Below are positions 1 through 7,859 of a DNA stretch of 64,000 nucleotides, one piece after another. A program made the position numbers and the translations under genes. Each line of letters opens with the position of its first letter. Positions within the stretch are counted from its first letter, which is position 1. This DNA is from Falsirhodobacter sp. alg1. Its GTDB lineage: Bacteria > Pseudomonadota > Alphaproteobacteria > Rhodobacterales > Rhodobacteraceae. The notes beneath the pieces are model-generated. The model made no database searches. It was not told where the DNA came from and was given only the letters and a program-made list of their open reading frames with translations. The DNA is taken from the NCBI RefSeq assembly GCF_000739715.2, contig NZ_BBJC02000004.1, forward strand, positions 104,323 to 168,322, in the 5' to 3' direction.

Positions 1-628
1 GGCCCTCCCATGCCGGGCACTCCTCGTTCGCCGCCTGATCACAGACCGTGAAGACGAAATCGAAATGCGGCGCGTTCGCCCCTGAGAACTCGGAGACATC
101 TTTCGAGCGCAGGACCGAAGTATCGTGCCCCTTGTCCTTCAGGACCTGTACGGCGAAGGGATCGAGCTGCGATCCGGGCCGTGTCCCTGCTGAAAAAGCG
201 TTGAACCGATCGCCCGCCGTCTTGCGCAGGATCGACTCGGCGAAGATGGACCGCGCGGAATTGCCCACGCAGATGAAAAGAACGTTGTATTTGCTGTCAG
301 GCATCATGGGGACGGTTCCTGTGCTGAAAGGCATGCAGATGTCGGGACGGCCTCGGCAGCAATCACTGAACAGGAAGCCGAACAGCCGTTGCACCGTGGT
401 CATGTTGATCGAGTAGAGAAGCGACGTGCCCGCCCGCTGTTGGTCCACCAACCGCTCCCGCGTCAAAGCGGACAGATAGGTGGACATGGTGCTTGCCTTG
501 ACGCCAAGCGTAGAGGCGATCTCCCCTGCCGGAACACGGTCAGGGTAGCGACGCATCAAGAGCCGGAAGATCGCCAATCGCTGCGGGTGGCCCAAGATGG
601 CCAATTGGTCGGGAATCTCTTTTTCCAT
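1..628 (-). CDS. ArsR-type HTH domain fused to arsenate reductase (LMW-phosphatase type), 3' end cut by window edge
   Basis: Reading leftward from the ATG at 628 gives one uninterrupted frame of at least 209 codons to the window edge. Residues 1-95 form a winged-helix domain of the ArsR type (start MEKEIPDQLAILGHPQRL). From about residue 112 a low-molecular-weight phosphatase/ArsC domain begins, with the P-loop CVGNSARS (C-x5-R), which in this family reduces arsenate through a cysteine thiolate. The ArsR part shows no ELCVC-type metal site, although C-C and C pairs occur in the linker (SDCCRGRPDIC), where As(III) could bind. Such ArsR-ArsC fusions are known in Rhodobacterales and are thought to couple sensing with reduction. 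The C-terminus, including the catalytic Asp loop, is outside the window. Any ars operon partners would lie further left and cannot be seen. Confidence 0.85.
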   Translation of the reverse strand, partial: MEKEIPDQLAILGHPQRLAIFRLLMRRYPDRVPAGEIASTLGVKASTMSTYLSALTRERLVDQQRAGTSLLYSINMTTVQRLFGFLFSDCCRGRPDICMPFSTGTVPMMPDSKYNVLFICVGNSARSIFAESILRKTAGDRFNAFSAGTRPGSQLDPFAVQVLKDKGHDTSVLRSKDVSEFSGANAPHFDFVFTVCDQAANEECPAWEG

Positions 629-639
629 ATTTCACGGAA
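623..639. promoter_or_regulatory. inverted repeat over the arsR-arsC start codon
   Basis: TTCC and GGAA arms separated by nine bases overlap the ATG of the ArsR-ArsC gene. The position fits an autoregulatory ArsR operator, but the arms are short and this is a weak call. Confidence 0.25.
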
Positions 640-938
640 TACTAAAATAATGGGTTTATGCAAAGTGAAGCTTCTGTGACACAGAGATCAAAAAGGCGGT
701 CAGGGGCCGCTTCAAAAGGCCGATGATCCGCTTTTCCGTGAACCTTGATCGCTTCATCGTTTGTTTCATTTGCAAGGAACAGACTAACCGCAAATCGCGG
801 ACGTTTCAGGGGAGCGGGTCAGTTCCCATATGCATGTGTCGGCACCACGGAGAGAGTTAGGGCACTACTTTCATAAAGGGGCAGGAGCAGACCGCGTCAG
901 GAAATCGGCCAACAAAGCCGACTTTCTCGATACATGCC
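640..938. other. intergenic region, no gene recognised
   Basis: About 300 bases lie between the start of the ArsR-ArsC gene and the stop of the LysR gene, both on the minus strand. An open frame on the plus strand (from 830) runs into the antisense of the LysR gene and has no family resemblance. The segment next to 640 presumably carries the arsR-arsC promoter; no clear -35/-10 pair or terminator was found. Confidence 0.4.
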
Positions 939-1832
939 TTACGAAGCATGGGCTTCAAACTCTCTCCAGAGCAATTCCGCTACGGCGCGGACGACTGGTT
1001 TGGACTGGCGAAACGCATAAATGGTGACGTCGAAGGCAAGATGCGTGTGTGGCAGGTCTATCTCGCACAGCCACCCTTGCTTCAACTCTTCGGCAATCAT
1101 GTGTTCTGGCAGGCGGCCCCAGCCGAGGCCCGCGATCAGAAGTTGCTTCTTTGTGTGCAGATCGCTGACGTACCAGCGGCGCTGCCCTTTCTGGACGCCG
1201 ATTTCGCGGTGGAACAGCCCTCCGGCTTGCCCGCTGTCGCTTGCGATGACCTGATGGAAGCGTCGCATGTCCGAGAGCCGCTTGGGATTGTCCATCTCAG
1301 CCCAGAGGGACGGGGACGTAACATTGCGCAACGTCGATGTCCCGATGGGGATGTAGTCGAAGCCCTCTTCCTCGAGCATGATCGAGGACATTGGCGAAAT
1401 CGCGATTGCCGCGGTTTCCGTTTTCACGGCCTCGATGGCGCCGGACAGAACCTCGGGCCGCAAGACCACGCGTGTCTCGGGAAAGTCCGTTTGCAGTTTG
1501 TGCAGGACGGGGGTCAGCGCGTTGAGGTTGGTGCTGGTGTCCACCGCGATCGTGATCGTTTCTTCCTGCCCTTTCTCGAAATGCTGAATCAACTGACCCA
1601 GATCCTCTGCCTCCGTCAGAACGCGCAAGGATTGAAGATAGACCCGTTTGCCGACAGGGGTGAGGTCTAGCCGATACCCCGACCGATCAAACAGTTCGGT
1701 TCCTGTCTGGAATTCCAAGGCCTTCAACGCCTGGCTGATCGCTGGCTGCGTCCGGTTGAGGCGTTCGGCGGCCGCTTTGACCGAGCCGGTTTCAACAACG
1801 GCGCGCAAAACGTTCAGTTGATCGAGTTTCAT
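939..1832 (-). CDS. LysR family transcriptional regulator
   Basis: The 297-residue product has the LysR plan: an N-terminal winged HTH (MKLDQLNVLRAVVETGSVKA, followed by AAERLNRTQPAISQALKALE) and a C-terminal substrate-binding domain. The length is typical. It is divergent from the pirin/FAD/CrtC-like operon with 103 bases between start codons, the usual arrangement for a LysR protein controlling its neighbours. The inducer cannot be read from the sequence. It is most likely an activator or autorepressor acting on the shared intergenic region. Confidence 0.9.
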   Translation of the reverse strand: MKLDQLNVLRAVVETGSVKAAAERLNRTQPAISQALKALEFQTGTELFDRSGYRLDLTPVGKRVYLQSLRVLTEAEDLGQLIQHFEKGQEETITIAVDTSTNLNALTPVLHKLQTDFPETRVVLRPEVLSGAIEAVKTETAAIAISPMSSIMLEEEGFDYIPIGTSTLRNVTSPSLWAEMDNPKRLSDMRRFHQVIASDSGQAGGLFHREIGVQKGQRRWYVSDLHTKKQLLIAGLGWGRLPEHMIAEELKQGWLCEIDLPHTHLAFDVTIYAFRQSKPVVRAVAELLWREFEAHAS

Positions 1833-1855
1833 GAGGCGCCAGAAGTTAAGAATTG

Positions 1856-1872
1856 CTTATATAGATGCTAAG
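1856..1872. promoter_or_regulatory. candidate LysR operator
   Basis: CTTA and TAAG arms separated by nine bases lie between the divergent LysR and pirin genes in an AT-rich stretch. The symmetry and size fit a LysR box. The assignment is inferred from position only. Confidence 0.4.
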
Positions 1873-1935
1873 AAAGTATAAATATCAATCAAGTTCCGCT
1901 TCGCCTACCACTGGATCAGCAACCGGAGCGTTTCA

Positions 1936-2859
1936 ATGAAACAAGTTTCTTTCCAGAAACCGGCGCAGCCCGATCGGGTCGGTACATTCACCATCGCACG
2001 TGCCCTTCCGAACCGGGCTGTGACTGCGATCGGCCCGTTCATGCTTCTCGATCATCTGCCAAGGCGCGAAATTGCTGCCGGTGAATTGCCCGAGCCCGAT
2101 GGCAGCTTCGCCCATCCCCATGCGGGGATCGTCACCTTCACCTATGTCATGGAAGGCGCCATGACCCATTTCGACAGCCTGGGAAACAACAGCACCGTCA
2201 CCGGGGGAGGTGTACAATGGATGAATGCGGGCAACGGCATTATCCATGACGAAATGCTCGCGACGCCCCTGCGCCGTGATGGCGGGGTGCTGCATTCCTT
2301 TCAATTCTGGATCAACCTGCCCGCGCCGAACAAGGTCGAGCCTGCGAAATACATGCCCGTCGCATCTTCGGACCTGCCCGTTGTGATGCTCGCGGGTGGG
2401 CGTGGAGAGGTCAAAGTTCTGCTTGGCGGTTATGATGGGCAATCCTCGCCTATCCCAACCTATGCGGGCGAATTTATCTGGCACCTCAGGATCGAGCCGC
2501 TTGCGACGGTTGATATCGCCTTGCGCGCCGGTCTGCCTGTCGCGGGATACCTGCCGACGCATGGCGCCATGGTTGGTAATGCCAGGATCGATGCCCATAC
2601 CCTTATCGGGTTGGACGCTCGGGGCGGGACGTTGGAGATAACCAACCCGGCTGTTGAACCGCTCGATCTGCTGCTGTTTGGCGGGGATGCGATCACCGAC
2701 CCCATCGCCATGCGCGGCCCGTTTGTCATGAACAGCGAGGGGGAACTGGCGCAAGCGTTCCGCGCGTATCGCGCAGGGGAATTCGGGCGGATCACCTATC
2801 CCGCCGATCACGCCGCCCACAAATCAGGAACGAACGCCGCAAAGCCCCAAGAAAGTTAA
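1936..2859 (+). CDS. pirin family protein
   Basis: The 307-residue product is a bicupin of the pirin family. The iron ligands of characterised pirins are matched by His60 and His62 (HPHAGI) and His104 and Glu106 (IIHDEM). Pirins include quercetin 2,3-dioxygenases and redox-responsive regulators, so the substrate is not defined by sequence. It is the first gene of a three-gene operon, followed four bases later by an FAD oxidoreductase. A GGAG stands 11 bases before the ATG. The C-terminal extension of roughly 20 residues after the second cupin looks unstructured. Confidence 0.9.
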   Translation: MKQVSFQKPAQPDRVGTFTIARALPNRAVTAIGPFMLLDHLPRREIAAGELPEPDGSFAHPHAGIVTFTYVMEGAMTHFDSLGNNSTVTGGGVQWMNAGNGIIHDEMLATPLRRDGGVLHSFQFWINLPAPNKVEPAKYMPVASSDLPVVMLAGGRGEVKVLLGGYDGQSSPIPTYAGEFIWHLRIEPLATVDIALRAGLPVAGYLPTHGAMVGNARIDAHTLIGLDARGGTLEITNPAVEPLDLLLFGGDAITDPIAMRGPFVMNSEGELAQAFRAYRAGEFGRITYPADHAAHKSGTNAAKPQES

Positions 2860-2863
2860 AATC

Positions 2864-3952
2864 ATGTCACAGAAAATTGCCATTGTCGGCGGCGGCTACA
2901 TAGGCGCCGAACTTGCGAAGTCTCTGGACGGTACCGCGGACGTCACATTGATCGAGCCGCGCAGTCACTTTGTTCACGCCCCGGCCATGATCCGCGCGGT
3001 TGTCGACCCTTCGCTGCTGGATCGCGCTCTCATTCCGTATGATCGGCTGCTTACAAACGGCAGGGTTATCGCGTCCAAGGCAAAAGCCATAGACGCGAAG
3101 GGTGTCACATTGGAGGATGGCACTCGGGTAGAAGCGGATCAAATCGTTGTTGCCACCGGGTCCGGCAACGCCATGCCCTTCAAGCCGCAGGGTGCCGACA
3201 TTGTGGGCCTCAGGGCGGACAACCAGCGCATTCACCAGCAACTCAAAGCAGCGCGGCGCATCGGTATCGTCGGGGCTGGTGCCGTTGGCACCGAGCTTGC
3301 GGGCGAAATTGCCTATGCCATGCCGGACAAGAAGGTGGCGTTGATCTCAAGCGACGAGGCGTTGTTTCCGACGATGCCCTCAAAGCTGGGCACCTCTTTG
3401 GCCGCGAAACTGCGCAAGGCTGGCGTCACGCTTATTCTTGGCCAGAGGGCGGAGAACCTGAAAAGCTTGACCGAGCCCTATGCGGGAACCCTACAACTCA
3501 CCGATGGGTCACAGCACGACTTCGACCTGATCTTTCCGGTCATCGGATCTCGCGCGAATTCCGAGGTGCTTGAAACGCTTGCCGGTGTCCAGAAAACGAC
3601 GGCAAACCGGATCAAGGTCGATCCGTGGATGCGCCCATCGTCGCTGCCGAACGTTTTTGCGGTCGGCGATGTCGCGGATGCAGGCGACGCCATGACCATC
3701 GTCGCCACAAGCCGCCAACTGCCCTGGCTCAAGGGGACGCTGTCCGGATTGGGGCAGGGCAAAACCGTCGAGGACATGAAACCTTACAAGCCATGGGGCA
3801 GCAGGGCGCCAATCCTTGTGCCGCTTGGCCCCAAACAGGGAAACTCCTTCCTTGGGTTCTTCACCGCTGGAGACTTTTTGACCAGCAAGATGAAGGGTGC
3901 GGACCTGTTTCTCAAGAAATACGCAAAGCTGCTGAACAGGCCTGAACACTGA
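2864..3952 (+). CDS. FAD-dependent NAD(P)H oxidoreductase, FSP1/AIFM2-like
   Basis: The 362-residue product has two Rossmann folds: the FAD dinucleotide site VGGGYIGAE (residues 8-16), the ATG-type box VVATGS (95-100), the NAD(P)H site GIVGAGAVGTE (134-144) and the FAD-binding FAVGDVAD (265-272). This is the pyridine nucleotide-disulfide oxidoreductase fold; lack of a CxxxxC redox pair near the N-terminus and the overall length point to the NDH-2/AIF/FSP1 branch, whose members pass electrons from NAD(P)H to quinones. There is no signal peptide or clear membrane helix. Its position between pirin and an exported CrtC-like protein suggests a shared oxidation or detoxification task on a lipophilic or aromatic substrate; this is inference. 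Confidence 0.85.
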   Translation: MSQKIAIVGGGYIGAELAKSLDGTADVTLIEPRSHFVHAPAMIRAVVDPSLLDRALIPYDRLLTNGRVIASKAKAIDAKGVTLEDGTRVEADQIVVATGSGNAMPFKPQGADIVGLRADNQRIHQQLKAARRIGIVGAGAVGTELAGEIAYAMPDKKVALISSDEALFPTMPSKLGTSLAAKLRKAGVTLILGQRAENLKSLTEPYAGTLQLTDGSQHDFDLIFPVIGSRANSEVLETLAGVQKTTANRIKVDPWMRPSSLPNVFAVGDVADAGDAMTIVATSRQLPWLKGTLSGLGQGKTVEDMKPYKPWGSRAPILVPLGPKQGNSFLGFFTAGDFLTSKMKGADLFLKKYAKLLNRPEH

Positions 3953-3993
3953 TCGGAACACGGCTGAACCAAACTTCCAAAAGGGGAAATGTC

Positions 3994-5163
3994 ATGGAAA
4001 ACTCCCGAAGATCCCTTCTGACGTCGACCGCGGTCGGAGCGGGGCTTCTACTTGTGCCCGGCTTGCGGTCTGCTGCCCGTGCCCAGACGGCCAAACGCGT
4101 CATTGGCAACTACGAGGCACCGGCCCTGTACGATCAGGCCGCCCAAGAGGTCGTGACAGACCGCGACGACGGCTATCACAATGATGGAAACCCGCGCCAT
4201 TACGAGTGGTGGTATTTCGATCTGTTCACCCAGGCAGGCCTCAAGGCCGCGGTGATCCTGATGGACCGCCCGTTGATCATGTTGGACAACCCTGATCTGC
4301 CACCGATGATGATGTTGAATGTCGAACTCCCCGATGGCACCAACCGCGATTTCCAAGTGCCGTTTCCCGGTGTGGATTTCATCGCCTCCGAGGAGCATTG
4401 CGACGTAAAACTGGGCAACAACTGGTGTAAAGGCCGCTACCCGAATTGGCAGCTTCATGCCGAGCATGGGGATGTGGTCGTCGACCTTGAGCTTGTCGCG
4501 ACCGTTGAATCCTGGCGTGCCGGATCCGGTGCGATGTATTTCGACGAGGCGCTGACGATATTCAACGCGCATGTCGTGCCCGCACCGCGCGCGGTTGTGA
4601 ACGGCACCATTCAGGTCGCGGGCGAAACCATCACGATCGAGGATGGTCATGGTTATCATGACCACAACTGGGGCAATGCCGGTATCGAAGGTGTTCTCAA
4701 GGCGTGGCACTGGGGCCGTGCGGAATGCGGAGATTTCACGCTGAATTTCTCGTATATTCTTCACAACGCGGATTACGGCAACAAGGTCGTCTGCAAGTTC
4801 ATGTTGGCAAAGGGCAGTGAGATCTTGCTCAGCACGGGTGAATTCGAGGACAGTTTCGTTGGTGAAATCCATGTCGGCCCGCAGTCCGGCAACGGCTGGC
4901 CTGACGGCTTTCTGATCGAAGCACCCTACAACTGCGACAGGGTCCGAATCGAGATTTCGAACAATCACCTTCTAAGCGACGCGCTCAATTCCAACCAGCA
5001 ACCGGATGCCGAAACCGCACGGCCTGGCTATATCCGCCTAGGCGGCGACATCAGGGTGACGGTGCCACTCGCGGGTGGTGCCGAGGTCGCAACGGGCAAC
5101 ATCATCCACGAAATGTCCTTCTCGGAAAGTATTCCCAAATCGGACGCAAACTGGCTTTTGTAG
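3994..5163 (+). CDS. Tat-exported CrtC/AttH-like lipocalin-fold protein
   Basis: The 389-residue product begins with a twin-arginine signal (MENSRRSLLTS, hydrophobic core, AARA cleavage region near residue 30). The mature part carries hallmarks of the CrtC (hydroxyneurosporene synthase) N-terminal lipocalin-like family: HYEWWYFD (69-76) and GHGYHDHNWGNAG (218-230). Characterised members include carotenoid 1,2-hydratase and AttH-like proteins; hydrophobic ligand binding or hydration is likely, but no carotenoid genes are near and there is no reason to call it crtC. Tat export suggests folding with a cofactor before export. It is the last gene of the pirin operon, 41 bases after the FAD oxidoreductase, with AAGGGG before its ATG. 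Confidence 0.8.
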   Translation: MENSRRSLLTSTAVGAGLLLVPGLRSAARAQTAKRVIGNYEAPALYDQAAQEVVTDRDDGYHNDGNPRHYEWWYFDLFTQAGLKAAVILMDRPLIMLDNPDLPPMMMLNVELPDGTNRDFQVPFPGVDFIASEEHCDVKLGNNWCKGRYPNWQLHAEHGDVVVDLELVATVESWRAGSGAMYFDEALTIFNAHVVPAPRAVVNGTIQVAGETITIEDGHGYHDHNWGNAGIEGVLKAWHWGRAECGDFTLNFSYILHNADYGNKVVCKFMLAKGSEILLSTGEFEDSFVGEIHVGPQSGNGWPDGFLIEAPYNCDRVRIEISNNHLLSDALNSNQQPDAETARPGYIRLGGDIRVTVPLAGGAEVATGNIIHEMSFSESIPKSDANWLL

Positions 5164-5176
5164 GTCCAGGCTCGCT

Positions 5177-5203
5177 CCCCTTGCGGGCATTCGCCGCAAG
5201 GGG
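5177..5203 (+). terminator. stem-loop after the CrtC-like gene
   Basis: Ten-base perfect stem CCCCTTGCGG / CCGCAAGGGG with a seven-base loop, 13 bases after the stop codon. There is no T run, so it is either a weak terminator or a 3'-end stabilising hairpin. Confidence 0.55.
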
Positions 5204-5310
5204 GGGCCGGATGCCTTGATGTAAACTCTCCAGAAATGAACATTTCGGCGCGATATTTGGAACGGCTGGTTCGCAATGCTGTCATGCGTAACTATGCCAA
5301 CAGCAGCTTC

Positions 5311-5340
5311 GGGCCGTCTGTGAAGACGGCCCAATTGTTT
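5311..5340 (+). terminator. intrinsic terminator
   Basis: Nine-base stem GGGCCGTCT / AGACGGCCC with loop GTGA, followed by AATTGTTT. It lies about 150 bases after the CrtC-like gene and may be the real end of the pirin operon transcript. The bases between (5204-5310) hold no recognisable gene. Confidence 0.6.
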
Positions 5341-5444
5341 AGGTTTCGATAGCCAACGCATGTTCAAACTCGACGCCACGGTATCTGGTCGTGCTATCTA
5401 TCTCGGTATGTCCCAACGGCAGTGGGACACACGCAGGTTGCGGA

Positions 5445-6641
5445 TTATTGGACTACCCTTTTGGATGGAATGCGTGACAAGAGGAATGCGCCTGTCGCCG
5501 GGATCAGAATTCCCAATGCCATGGGCAGGGGGCTGTCGCTTCCTCCCAATGCGACGCAGGACGATACGGCGAATGCAATTCCGAACTGGACCGCGCCCAG
5601 AACGGCGGAGCCGATCCCCGCGCTGTTCCGTGCTGCGGCCATGGCCAGATGCATCGCATTGGCCGAAAGCAGTCCGACCATGCCGATTGCCAGCCAAAGC
5701 GGTACAATGAAAATCCACAGCGTTTGGGTGCTGGAAAGCAGCGTAAGGATAAATGCAAAGGCGACATAGCAGGGCAGGCCGGTCTTCAGGATACGCTCCG
5801 GGGTGAAGTGATCCAGCAGCCGGTTGTTGATCTGCCCGAACAGCATCAGCGCAACGGCAATACCCGCAAACATCAGCCCGAACGATACTGCGCTCAGGCC
5901 GAATACGCCCTGAAACACCCCGGATGATCCGGTGATGAAGGCGAACATCCCCGCCTGAACCAGCCCTGCAATAACCGCAGGAATGATGAAGTTGGTGGAT
6001 TGCAGCAGCGTGGCTGCGGTTTTTGCCCCGCTGCGGAAAGGTGAGGCAAGCCGTTTTTCCCGCGGCAGGGTTTCCGGGACGATGATCAGTGACAGGATGA
6101 ATGCGATGATTCCGACGGTAATCATGACGACAAAGATAGAGCGCCATCCGAAAGCGCCCAGCAGAAGGCTTCCCAGCGTCGGGGAAATGATCGGCCCGAT
6201 CGTCAGCAGCATGACAAGCACGGTCATGGCCTGTGCGGCCCTTCGCCCTTCATAAAGGTCATTAACGATGGCACGGCCCACAACCATGCCGCCACACGCG
6301 CCCAAGGCCTGCAGGAAGCGCAGCGTGTTGAAGGTCGTGATGTCCTTTACCACAATAAGCGCAAGCGATGTGACGACGAACAGCGCCGTTGCCGCCAGCA
6401 ATGGCCCCTTGCGGCCAAGCCCGTCCAGCAATGGCCCGATAAGCAGCTGCCCCACGCACAGTCCGAAGAAGAAGATGGAGAGGGACAGCTCGGTCGCCGA
6501 GGCGCTCGCGTTCAGCGACACCGCGATATCGCCCAAGCCTGCAAGGTACATATCCGTGGCCAGAGGGGGAAATATTGAGAGCAGGCCAAGGACGGCTGTC
6601 AGACATGCAGCCTTACGGGCGGTCAGGGGTTCATGGGGCAT
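5445..6641 (-). CDS. Bcr/CflA family multidrug efflux MFS transporter
   Basis: The 398-residue product is a 12-helix major facilitator of the Bcr/CflA type (drug:H+ antiporter 1). Supporting features are the N-terminal FPPLATDMYLAGLGDIA region, the motif-A-like loop GPLLDGLGRKGPL after helix 2, and the antiporter motif C region in helix 5 (LLTIGPIISPTLGSLL). It lies in the inner membrane and would export bicyclomycin/chloramphenicol-like compounds, though substrates cannot be assigned. It is divergent from a TetR regulator, which probably represses it through the palindrome at 6695-6708. A GTCCCA/TGGGAC hairpin (5410-5428) just past its stop may end the message. Confidence 0.88.
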   Translation of the reverse strand: MPHEPLTARKAACLTAVLGLLSIFPPLATDMYLAGLGDIAVSLNASASATELSLSIFFFGLCVGQLLIGPLLDGLGRKGPLLAATALFVVTSLALIVVKDITTFNTLRFLQALGACGGMVVGRAIVNDLYEGRRAAQAMTVLVMLLTIGPIISPTLGSLLLGAFGWRSIFVVMITVGIIAFILSLIIVPETLPREKRLASPFRSGAKTAATLLQSTNFIIPAVIAGLVQAGMFAFITGSSGVFQGVFGLSAVSFGLMFAGIAVALMLFGQINNRLLDHFTPERILKTGLPCYVAFAFILTLLSSTQTLWIFIVPLWLAIGMVGLLSANAMHLAMAAARNSAGIGSAVLGAVQFGIAFAVSSCVALGGSDSPLPMALGILIPATGAFLLSRIPSKRVVQ

Positions 6642-6694
6642 TTCGCAACCTTTGGTTGTTTAAAGGCAATCAGTGAAATTTCGGGATTGGTTTG

Positions 6695-6708
6695 TAGACT
6701 GCGGTCTA
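6695..6708. promoter_or_regulatory. candidate TetR operator
   Basis: Palindrome TAGAC-TGCG-GTCTA lies between the divergent MFS and TetR genes. TAGAC/GTCTA half-sites are a common TetR-family operator core, so it likely controls both genes. Confidence 0.5.
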
Positions 6709-6778
6709 TCAATAGAATAGAACCCTAGTCCAGACTTAATGGAAGGTTCGGGTGGTTTTGCCCGGACAGAGGATGTGC

Positions 6779-7363
6779 ATGGGTGAACAGAAGCGCATGG
6801 GCGGTCGGCCGCGGGATGCAGAGGCTGCAGGTGCAATCAAGGCAGCCACATTGAAATTGTTGCGTGAAAATGGGTACGGAGCCGTCAGCATCGCGGCAAT
6901 CGCCGCCGAGGCGGGGGTTGCAAGGCAGACCCTGTATAACCGTTGGAATGCAAAGGCGGATCTGGTGCTGGACGCGCTATACGAGGAAACGGGCCGATAT
7001 GCAGCGGCGCCCCTCACGGAGTGCGGTCTGTCCTTTGCCGCGCAGCTTGAGGCTTTTCTGGTTCAGGTGTTTGACCATCTGACCGAGGGCGGCGGTCCGG
7101 TACGGTCGCTGATTGCAGCCGCGCAGGAAGATCCGGCGTTCCGCAAGGTGTTCAAGGAACGGTTCGTCAGGCCACGCGAGCAGATGATTACGGATATTCT
7201 GGCCCGTGCCCGCCAATGCGGTGAGCTTGCTGCCGATCGCGATATCGGAATGCTGTCGGCATTCGTCCATGGAGCTTTCTGGTACGCACTGCTGAATGAC
7301 GATCCCATGGACGCGGCCTTTGCCCATGCCATCACGACCGAGGTCTTCCGGAAAAACGGATAG
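6779..7363 (+). CDS. TetR/AcrR family transcriptional regulator
   Basis: The product is 194 residues from the ATG at 6779, chosen because AGAGGA stands eight bases before it; an upstream ATG at 6752 would add nine unlikely residues. The N-terminal HTH is clear (AATLKLLRENGYGAVSIAAI and AAEAGVARQTLYNRWNAKAD), followed by an all-helical ligand domain with the conserved FKERFVRPR-type segment seen in TetR members with a C-terminal domain of the TetR_C_33/AcrR kind. It is divergent from the Bcr/CflA exporter and is likely its local repressor, released by an exported compound. Confidence 0.88.
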   Translation: MGEQKRMGGRPRDAEAAGAIKAATLKLLRENGYGAVSIAAIAAEAGVARQTLYNRWNAKADLVLDALYEETGRYAAAPLTECGLSFAAQLEAFLVQVFDHLTEGGGPVRSLIAAAQEDPAFRKVFKERFVRPREQMITDILARARQCGELAADRDIGMLSAFVHGAFWYALLNDDPMDAAFAHAITTEVFRKNG

Positions 7364-7383
7364 GACGTCAAAGGTGCCGCCGA

Positions 7384-7794
7384 TCAGGGGCGGTGGTTCA
7401 GTGCATCTATGATCCGGCAATCGGAAATCGTCGTCCCGCCATGACACTGGTCCCCGATCCGCCGCAATTCGTCGGCAAGGGCGTTGAGATCGGCAATCTT
7501 CTCTTCCACGGCCGCAAGATGGGTACGGGTCAGGGTATCAACCTCGTCGCAGCAACGCTGGCGGTCCGACGACAGTGCGGCCAGCTCGGTAATCTGGTCC
7601 AGCGCAAAGCCCAGATCGCGGCACCGCCGGATGAAACGGAGCCTGTCCAGCTGCGCCTGCCCGTAGACACGGTAATTGGCAGCACTCCGCTCGGGCGGGG
7701 GCATCAGGCCGATGCTTTCATAGTAGCGGATGGTGACCACCTTTGTCCCTGTCAGCCGGGCAAGATCGCCAATGCGAAAAATCGTCTTGGACAT
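7384..7794 (-). CDS. MerR family regulator, Cd(II)/Pb(II)-responsive (CadR/PbrR-like)
   Basis: The product is 136 residues from the ATG at 7794; the longer frame to 7905 is rejected because it runs through the promoter. The MerR HTH (IGDLARLTGTKVVTIRYYES) is followed by the wing (NYRVYGQAQLDRLRFIRRCR), a dimerisation helix and a metal loop: Cys-Cys at RQRCCDEVD, then QCHGG and SDCRI near the C-terminus. This cysteine spacing resembles CadR/PbrR/ZntR rather than CueR. The operator at 7797-7827 is close to the known CadR site, and the divergent neighbour is a cation transporter, so metal-induced efflux is the likely role. The exact metal is inferred from the operator and not proven. Confidence 0.85.
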   Translation of the reverse strand: MSKTIFRIGDLARLTGTKVVTIRYYESIGLMPPPERSAANYRVYGQAQLDRLRFIRRCRDLGFALDQITELAALSSDRQRCCDEVDTLTRTHLAAVEEKIADLNALADELRRIGDQCHGGTTISDCRIIDALNHRP

Positions 7795-7796
7795 GG

Positions 7797-7827
7797 TTGA
7801 CCCTATAGTTGCTATAGCCCTTAGATA
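7797..7827 (+). promoter_or_regulatory. MerR-type promoter/operator of the cation transporter gene
   Basis: TTGACC (-35, 7797-7802) and TAGATA (-10, 7822-7827) are separated by 19 bases, the stretched spacing typical of MerR-activated promoters. The spacer holds the perfect inverted repeat CTATAG-TTG-CTATAG, close to the ACCCTATAGTGGCTACAGGGT type of CadR operator. Transcription would begin after about 7833, so the transporter must start at 7860 and not at the ATG at 7827. Confidence 0.8.
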
Positions 7828-7859
7828 TGGGAGCAACTGGAATACAAAGCGAGTCCCCC

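Noticed and set aside
830..1027. Plus-strand frame of 65 codons before the LysR gene
   Set aside because: Runs into the antisense of the LysR coding region, with no start signals or similarity.
3994..5163. Calling the lipocalin-like protein a carotenoid hydratase (crtC)
   Set aside because: It shares the fold signature, but there are no other carotenoid or photosynthesis genes in the window and the Tat signal fits other AttH-like members equally well.
5236..5352. Small plus-strand frame of 38 codons between the CrtC-like and MFS genes
   Set aside because: No ribosome site, contains the terminator stem at 5311-5332, and no family resemblance.
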